From a virus, in IMG/VR virus record IMGVR_UViG_3300017732_000076, positions 1-22,973 of that record: a DNA stretch of 22,973 nt. One strand, 5' to 3'. The translations under genes were made by a program, and so were the position numbers. The notes under the pieces are model-generated. The model saw only the letters and a list, made by a program, of their open reading frames with translations, was not told the origin of the DNA and searched no databases. Shown here piece by piece: positions 18,652 through 22,973 of the stretch (position 1 is its first letter; each line of letters begins with the position of its first letter).

Positions 18652-19341
18652 ATGGCAACAGCAACAGTTGAAACTAATGTAGCAGGAGATTTAGTATTAG
18701 TTAAATTAACAGAACAGGTTGAATTTACTGATGAATCTATTGGAGCAGATAATGTTAGTTGGGAATTTGGTGATGGTAATACATCATCGGAAAGAAATCC
18801 AATACACAATTATACTGATAATGGAGAATATACTGTTACCTTTATTGCATTTAATGATTTTGGTCAATCTTCTACACAACAAACTATAATTGTAACTGGT
18901 ATAGGAGAAGAGATACCTAATGTTGATGAACCTAAAGATGATAATCCAATAGAGCCACCAATAAGTGATGAACCCGATGAGCCACCAATAAGTGATGAAC
19001 CCGATGAGCCACCAATAAGTGATGAACCTGATGAGCCACCAATAAGTGATGAACCAATAGATGAAGATTTAGAACCACCTACTGAACCAAGAATATCTAC
19101 AGAACCACGACCAACAAATCCACCTAGTGGATACAATCCTTTATTTGGAAATTTTAAAAGAGGAGCTACAAGTCCTGAAAGACAATGGATTTGGAGTGGT
19201 TTTATTTGGAATGCAAATCCTAATTATGAATTAGTTGAAGAAGAAGAGGAAGAAGTAATAGTTAGAGAAGAAAGAGATGAAATCGTGGTTAATAGAAGAA
19301 GGCCTAGAGATAATATCAGAGAAACAACTAGAGGTTATTAA
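18652..19341 (+). CDS. PKD-domain structural protein with EPPISDEPD repeats
   Basis: A 229-residue protein in three parts. Residues 13-82 are a PKD (Ig-like) domain with its signature WEFGDGNTSSERNPIHNYTD (37-56) and a YTVTFIAFNDFG strand. Residues 101-136 are four tandem nine-residue acidic proline repeats (EPPISDEPD). The C-terminal part holds ERQWIWSGFIWNANPNY, an acidic run and an arginine-rich tail (RRRPRD). This is the layout of a virion decoration or fibre protein: a sticky domain on a stiff linker. AGGAG precedes ATG 18652. The next gene starts on its stop (TAATG). Confidence 0.8.
   Translation: MATATVETNVAGDLVLVKLTEQVEFTDESIGADNVSWEFGDGNTSSERNPIHNYTDNGEYTVTFIAFNDFGQSSTQQTIIVTGIGEEIPNVDEPKDDNPIEPPISDEPDEPPISDEPDEPPISDEPDEPPISDEPIDEDLEPPTEPRISTEPRPTNPPSGYNPLFGNFKRGATSPERQWIWSGFIWNANPNYELVEEEEEEVIVREERDEIVVNRRRPRDNIRETTRGY
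18952..19059 (+). repeat. Tandem 27-bp coding repeat, four copies
   Basis: Units begin at 18952, 18979, 19006 and 19033 with GAGCCACCAATAAGTGATGA, continuing to 27 bp. Copies 1 and 2 are identical, copy 3 differs by one base (CCT for CCC), and copy 4 diverges in its last few bases. The unit is nine codons, so gain or loss of a copy keeps the frame. Near-identity at the DNA level suggests recent expansion. Confidence 0.95.
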
Positions 19342-21677
19342 TGCCTAAGTTTAGTTCAATAGAAAACCTTTTTAATGAGGTTAATCAGTCTATAGGTCCT
19401 TATGAAGAAACTAATGATGATCAGAGAGTTGTTGTTGATAGAACAAGAGGTATAGATTTAAAATATGAAATTGTAGATAATATACCTCAAATTATAGAAG
19501 AAAATGATTTGCGTAAAACACTTGGAACATTTACGCTAAACAATAGAGATTATTGGGAAGGTATAAATTATAACCAATCTACATTTCAACCTTATTTAAC
19601 TGATGATAGAGAAACAGTTAAAATGAATTTTCTTTCTGCAGAGGGAATAGTTTTTAACCCTCAATATTTTAATTCTACTATTTACCAATATACTATTGAT
19701 GCTTTACCATTTGTATTAGATGCTAACAATGATAATGAGATAATTAATGTTGATAGATATTGGGATAAAAAAATAAATTCAAATGAATATTATTTAGCAA
19801 CAGAGGGTAAAATAAATTACTATCTATATCCAAGAGCAAGTGGTAGAGGTAGAGATTACAATACAAATAATCTAATAGATATTTATGCTAACAGAAATAG
19901 GCTTACTGGTTATGCTGGACAAAGTGGTGTAAATAATTTTACTGCTTATGCTAATGCTGGTGATAATAGTGGATTTTATTTATTTAAATTAAATTGGGGT
20001 GATGGTTCTCCATTAGAATATACAGACGAACCTAAATTGTTAGAGGGTTCTACTTTATTAGAACATTTTTATGAAGAACCAGGTTTTTATACTATTACTG
20101 GTACAGTATATGTTAGCTATAATAATAAACAAATAAATGCTTATGAACAATTTGAAACAAACATATTATTAAATCCATCAAAAAATTATGAATTTAGTTT
20201 ATATAATTATGATAATTTTGCTACTATTGGTGGTACAAGTTTAAACTCAACTTTAATTAAATCATTGTTAAACACTATAGGAATAAATCCTATAAGGGGA
20301 GAAGATGGTGATTTTGATTCTACAAATGCATCATCAGATTTAATAGAAAAAATAAATTTATTAGATAAATTAGAAATTTTTAATTTTTTAAATAAATCCA
20401 ATGATGAGTTTTTAAATAAATTTCAAGACTTGTTAGAACCATATTATTTAAGTGTTGATGAATATATTTTAGAAGAAGATCAAGATGAAGAAGATCAAGA
20501 TGAAGATAATCAAGATGAAGATAATCAAGAAGAACTTACAACATATACTTTATCTTTAAGTGTAGATGGTCACTTTGCTAATATGTATAATCCATTAGGA
20601 GCTATTAGTGTAGATGGTGAAGATGCTTTATTTGTTCCAAGAGAAATAAATTTTGTTCAAGGAACTGTGGTTAATTTATCAACAGTAACAATTGGAGAGG
20701 ACGATAATGCTGAAGTTATATTTGATGGTTGGTTAGGAGACACATACGCACTATCTAGTGATGAATCACCAACGACTATTACAATGAATAATGACTATAA
20801 TATCTCTGCTAAATTTGAGTGGTTGTATACTGACATACCAACATTAGAACAACCAGAACATATACCAATTGATTTAGATAATATGTGGTTTGGAAGTGCA
20901 GGAGATACTAGACCAACTGCACCAAATTCATTACAAACAGTTAATGTTGTTAATTTAAATGAACCTTGGAATTTTAATGTAAGATATATACACGATGATA
21001 ATAATCCACCAGATCCATTTACAATGCCTTGGAATTGGGCTGCATATGTAGTGTGGTTTTCCGAAACAGATGAAGAATGGAAAGATATTATGTTAGGTTA
21101 TGCTGAATATGTAGATGGTGTTAGTGACAATTTAACACCTGGTACTCGTACTATAACTGGAGGCGGTGTTAGAGATGGAAACGAGACTCCAACTAATAAT
21201 TGGGAATGGGCTTTAGATCAAGTTAAAAATTCAACTCAACCTACTGAAGATATTTTTTATTTTATTGAAGTAAATGATCCTGCTACTAGTCAAGAAATTA
21301 GATCTACTTTGGGACGAATAGAGGGATTGTTTGAAGAAAACACAAATGATACTGATGACAACAATGATGATACCGATGAAACTAATGATGATACTAATAA
21401 TACTCCTAGTCAAATTAATGGTACATTGACATATAGTGGAGAGGCTGGAGGAACAAATAGTAATTTTTCAGTTGTTGATTTCCCTAATGAATATGAAAAT
21501 CTTTTATCTTCTGGTGCAACTGTGTATATAACAAATAACAATGGAAATGTTAATAGTTATATTATAGATACAACTACAGAAGGTATAACTGGTAATACTA
21601 TACTAAGGTTAGCTAGTTTTGCTGCTGGATTTACATTATTTACTACTGAATATGATTTTTATGTTAATAATAATTAG
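19341..21677 (+). CDS. Large multidomain fibre/adhesin protein (PKD-like and InlB-repeat-like domains)
   Basis: A 778-residue protein, the largest in the window. Residues 1-190 are an unrecognised beta-rich domain. Residues 196-276 are PKD-like (FKLNWGDGSP at 215-224, EHFYEEPGFYTITGTVYV at 241-258). About 300-370 is helical. An acidic D/E/Q repeat linker lies at 378-398. Residues 400-496 resemble a divergent InlB B-repeat/bacterial surface repeat (VIFDGWLGDTYALSSDESPT, then a TITMNNDYNISAKFEW ending). Another beta domain follows, an N/D/T-rich linker lies near 666-690, and a final beta domain ends the protein. This mosaic is typical of tail fibres or baseplate-attached adhesins that contact host surface polymers. 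It is coupled to the preceding PKD protein. Confidence 0.75.
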   Translation: MPKFSSIENLFNEVNQSIGPYEETNDDQRVVVDRTRGIDLKYEIVDNIPQIIEENDLRKTLGTFTLNNRDYWEGINYNQSTFQPYLTDDRETVKMNFLSAEGIVFNPQYFNSTIYQYTIDALPFVLDANNDNEIINVDRYWDKKINSNEYYLATEGKINYYLYPRASGRGRDYNTNNLIDIYANRNRLTGYAGQSGVNNFTAYANAGDNSGFYLFKLNWGDGSPLEYTDEPKLLEGSTLLEHFYEEPGFYTITGTVYVSYNNKQINAYEQFETNILLNPSKNYEFSLYNYDNFATIGGTSLNSTLIKSLLNTIGINPIRGEDGDFDSTNASSDLIEKINLLDKLEIFNFLNKSNDEFLNKFQDLLEPYYLSVDEYILEEDQDEEDQDEDNQDEDNQEELTTYTLSLSVDGHFANMYNPLGAISVDGEDALFVPREINFVQGTVVNLSTVTIGEDDNAEVIFDGWLGDTYALSSDESPTTITMNNDYNISAKFEWLYTDIPTLEQPEHIPIDLDNMWFGSAGDTRPTAPNSLQTVNVVNLNEPWNFNVRYIHDDNNPPDPFTMPWNWAAYVVWFSETDEEWKDIMLGYAEYVDGVSDNLTPGTRTITGGGVRDGNETPTNNWEWALDQVKNSTQPTEDIFYFIEVNDPATSQEIRSTLGRIEGLFEENTNDTDDNNDDTDETNDDTNNTPSQINGTLTYSGEAGGTNSNFSVVDFPNEYENLLSSGATVYITNNNGNVNSYIIDTTTEGITGNTILRLASFAAGFTLFTTEYDFYVNNN
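20475..20534 (+). repeat. Short imperfect acidic coding repeats
   Basis: A run of GAAGATCAAGATGAA-like and GATAATCAAGATGAA-like 15-bp units encoding an E/D/Q/N-rich linker of about 20 residues. It separates the helical region from the InlB-like domain of the large fibre protein. Imperfect at DNA level, so older than the 27-bp repeat or under different constraint. Confidence 0.75.
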
Positions 21678-21686
21678 AGAATTTTA

Positions 21687-22271
21687 ATGCCAGAAACAAT
21701 ACATAATGGATTTATAAATAAAAAATTAACTAATTCGTTAAAGGATACGGGTTTAAATAATTTTGATTTAGCAACCACTAGAATTTACAAGGGTGTTAAA
21801 CCAATGTGGGAACAACTTGGTTTTGAAAATGATGATAGTGATATACCAAATCAAAATATTTATTGGAACAATATAATACCAGATGATTTTAATTTTTCTA
21901 ATATATCTAATGTAAATATTGAAGGTGATATAATGATTGATGAAGATAATCAATTTTGGGATGATGAATACTATTATCCTATTTTACCTACTATAAATAA
22001 ATTTGGAGTTTTTGATGACGATGTAGATGTTGAATTGTATGGTGGTGTTGATGCTCCAATAACAAATTTAAATGTTGTTGATGAGAATTTAATATTAGAT
22101 GTAGATTTTAATCAAACAACAACAGATGATTTAATAGATAAAACAGATTTCAATAAAGTTGATTATAATCAAGACTTTCAAGTATCACTTGATAAAAATT
22201 TAAGAATAAAAATAGATACTTTTATTATACCAGATGGTATAGAAAAAGATAATTTAGAACAGGCATTTTAA
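21687..22271 (+). CDS. Structural-region protein of unknown function
   Basis: A 194-residue, very acidic protein rich in D, N, I and Y. The N-terminal 45 residues (MPETIHNGFINKKLTNSLKD, then ATTRIYKGVKPMWEQLGFEN) look helical; the rest is beta-like and aspartate-rich (DDDVDVELYGGVDAPITNLN). No export signal or coiled coil. The ribosome-binding site is weak (AGAG about ten bases upstream). Its stop overlaps the next start (TAATG at 22269-22273). From its place it is likely a small baseplate or fibre-joining protein. Confidence 0.65.
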   Translation: MPETIHNGFINKKLTNSLKDTGLNNFDLATTRIYKGVKPMWEQLGFENDDSDIPNQNIYWNNIIPDDFNFSNISNVNIEGDIMIDEDNQFWDDEYYYPILPTINKFGVFDDDVDVELYGGVDAPITNLNVVDENLILDVDFNQTTTDDLIDKTDFNKVDYNQDFQVSLDKNLRIKIDTFIIPDGIEKDNLEQAF

Positions 22272-22973
22272 TGGCATACGAAAAAAAAGATAATTATCCA
22301 AATGTAAAATTAAAAGGAATATATCCATCAGGTTCTATAAAAGAACTTGGATTGGATGGTAATGATTTAGAAAAATTTTCATTAGGTAATTGGAACTCAC
22401 TTTTTAGAGGCAACAAATTAATTTTAGGAGGTGATTTACTGAGTGATATTCAAGAAGAAGATATAGAAGTTAAAGTTAGAACATCACCACCTAAAGATGG
22501 AACTAGAGTGCTTGTTTGGAGATATAAAAGAAGAGAAAGAGAAAATGGCTCATACGCAGAAGTTACACTTACACAAGGACCTATAATTGAATATCTATCA
22601 GATAGAGAGTATTGGTCAGATAATTCTAACAAAGATACGGCTGCTGTAAAAAGAAGTAGACTTATGAGAACAAATAGAGTTTATAAACGATTTTATGGTG
22701 ATGATAATGTTGTTTTATCAGGCGGAAGCAAGAAAAGAACTGCTTTTAATTTTAATGGTTTAGATACAAACAAAGCTTTAACTTTTGAAAATGATGAAGG
22801 AACTATTTCTACTGATAATGGTGAAGATATAATATTAAAAATAAATGAAGATAGTAGAGAAAAATTACAATATCATGTAATAGAAAGAGAGTTAACTCAA
22901 GATGAAATTAATAATTGGGGCGGTGGTGCACCTGAAAGTGGAAATGATAGAGACTTTACTCATGAACTTGTAG
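22271..22973 (+). CDS. Structural-region protein, partial (runs past window end)
   Basis: ATG 22271 overlaps the stop of the previous gene, and the frame is open to the window end (234 complete codons). The visible part starts MAYEKKDNYPNVKLKGIYPS and is beta-rich and charged, including VRTSPPKDGTRVLVWRYKRR, LTQGPIIEYLSDREYW and a basic RSRLMRTNRVYKRFYG stretch. I recognise no family. Continuation of the late structural run on the same strand makes another baseplate or tail-fibre protein the best guess. Confidence 0.75.
   Translation, partial: MAYEKKDNYPNVKLKGIYPSGSIKELGLDGNDLEKFSLGNWNSLFRGNKLILGGDLLSDIQEEDIEVKVRTSPPKDGTRVLVWRYKRRERENGSYAEVTLTQGPIIEYLSDREYWSDNSNKDTAAVKRSRLMRTNRVYKRFYGDDNVVLSGGSKKRTAFNFNGLDTNKALTFENDEGTISTDNGEDIILKINEDSREKLQYHVIERELTQDEINNWGGGAPESGNDRDFTHELV

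Noticed and set aside
18952-19059. CRISPR-like array
   Set aside because: Repeats are directly adjacent with no spacers and lie in frame inside a coding region.
18864-19136. Minus-strand open frame of serine/glycine repeats
   Set aside because: It is the complement of the EPPISDEPD repeat of the PKD gene. No ribosome-binding site or start context; an artefact of the repeat.
22450-22632. Minus-strand frame near the window end
   Set aside because: Complement of the open structural gene starting at 22271; no supporting signals.

Overview
The window looks like part of the genome of an AT-rich, T4-like contractile-tailed bacteriophage, probably marine. Three genes place it: a late sigma factor of the gp55 family (10103-10810), a gp25-type baseplate wedge protein (13258-13734) and a gp6/baseplate-J-type wedge protein (13736-15673), in that order. 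Genes are tightly packed, many with TAATG or ATGA stop/start overlaps, and all but one lie on the plus strand. Most starts have a clear Shine-Dalgarno sequence and several promoters are of ordinary sigma-70 type (TTGACA/T, 17-18 bp, TATATT/TATTTT). This fits a proteobacterial-type host better than a Bacteroidota host, but the host cannot be named from the sequence.

Layout. (1) 1-805: the 3' part of a MoxR/CobS-like AAA+ ATPase. A strongly structured intergenic region with tandem terminators follows (806-1140). (2) 1141-3421: an island of small membrane or envelope proteins. It holds an MscS-like beta-domain protein, a coiled-coil protein, an exported TonB-C-terminal-domain protein, the window's only minus-strand gene (a small two-helix membrane protein), a multi-helix membrane protein, and two membrane micropeptides of 27 and 24 residues flanking a signal-anchored protein. 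(3) 3406-7582: small, mostly unknown genes, with a HAD phosphatase resembling the T4 Pnkp phosphatase domain, tRNA-Ala(UGC), tRNA-Cys(GCA), a lipoprotein and a DksA/TraR-like zinc-ribbon protein. Five look-alike sigma-70 promoters serve regions 2-4 and read 2557, 4217, 5280, 6137 and the 8936-9309 unit. (4) 7672-8897: a membrane-anchored lytic transglycosylase translationally coupled to a three-helix membrane protein with a cyclic-nucleotide-binding-like (Popeye-like) domain. (5) 8936-10810: a structured leader or small RNA, small acidic and coiled-coil genes, a membrane protein and the late sigma factor. (6) 10838-22973: the late structural run. It contains a gp5/VgrG-like spike or hub protein, gp25, gp6, and then large baseplate or fibre proteins with DNRLRE-like, LamG-like, PKD and InlB-repeat-like domains. 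It runs off the window end.

How it may work together (inference). The sigma-70-type promoters would serve host RNA polymerase early. gp55 would then redirect polymerase to late promoters; a recurring A/TATATTTA(T) box in front of 1507, 1803, 9359 and 10838 is the candidate late element. The late run builds the baseplate and adhesin-like fibres. The most unusual accessory content is the phage-borne envelope set (TonB-C domain, MscS beta domain, membrane-linked cyclic-nucleotide-binding domain beside a transglycosylase) and the reused promoter cassette.
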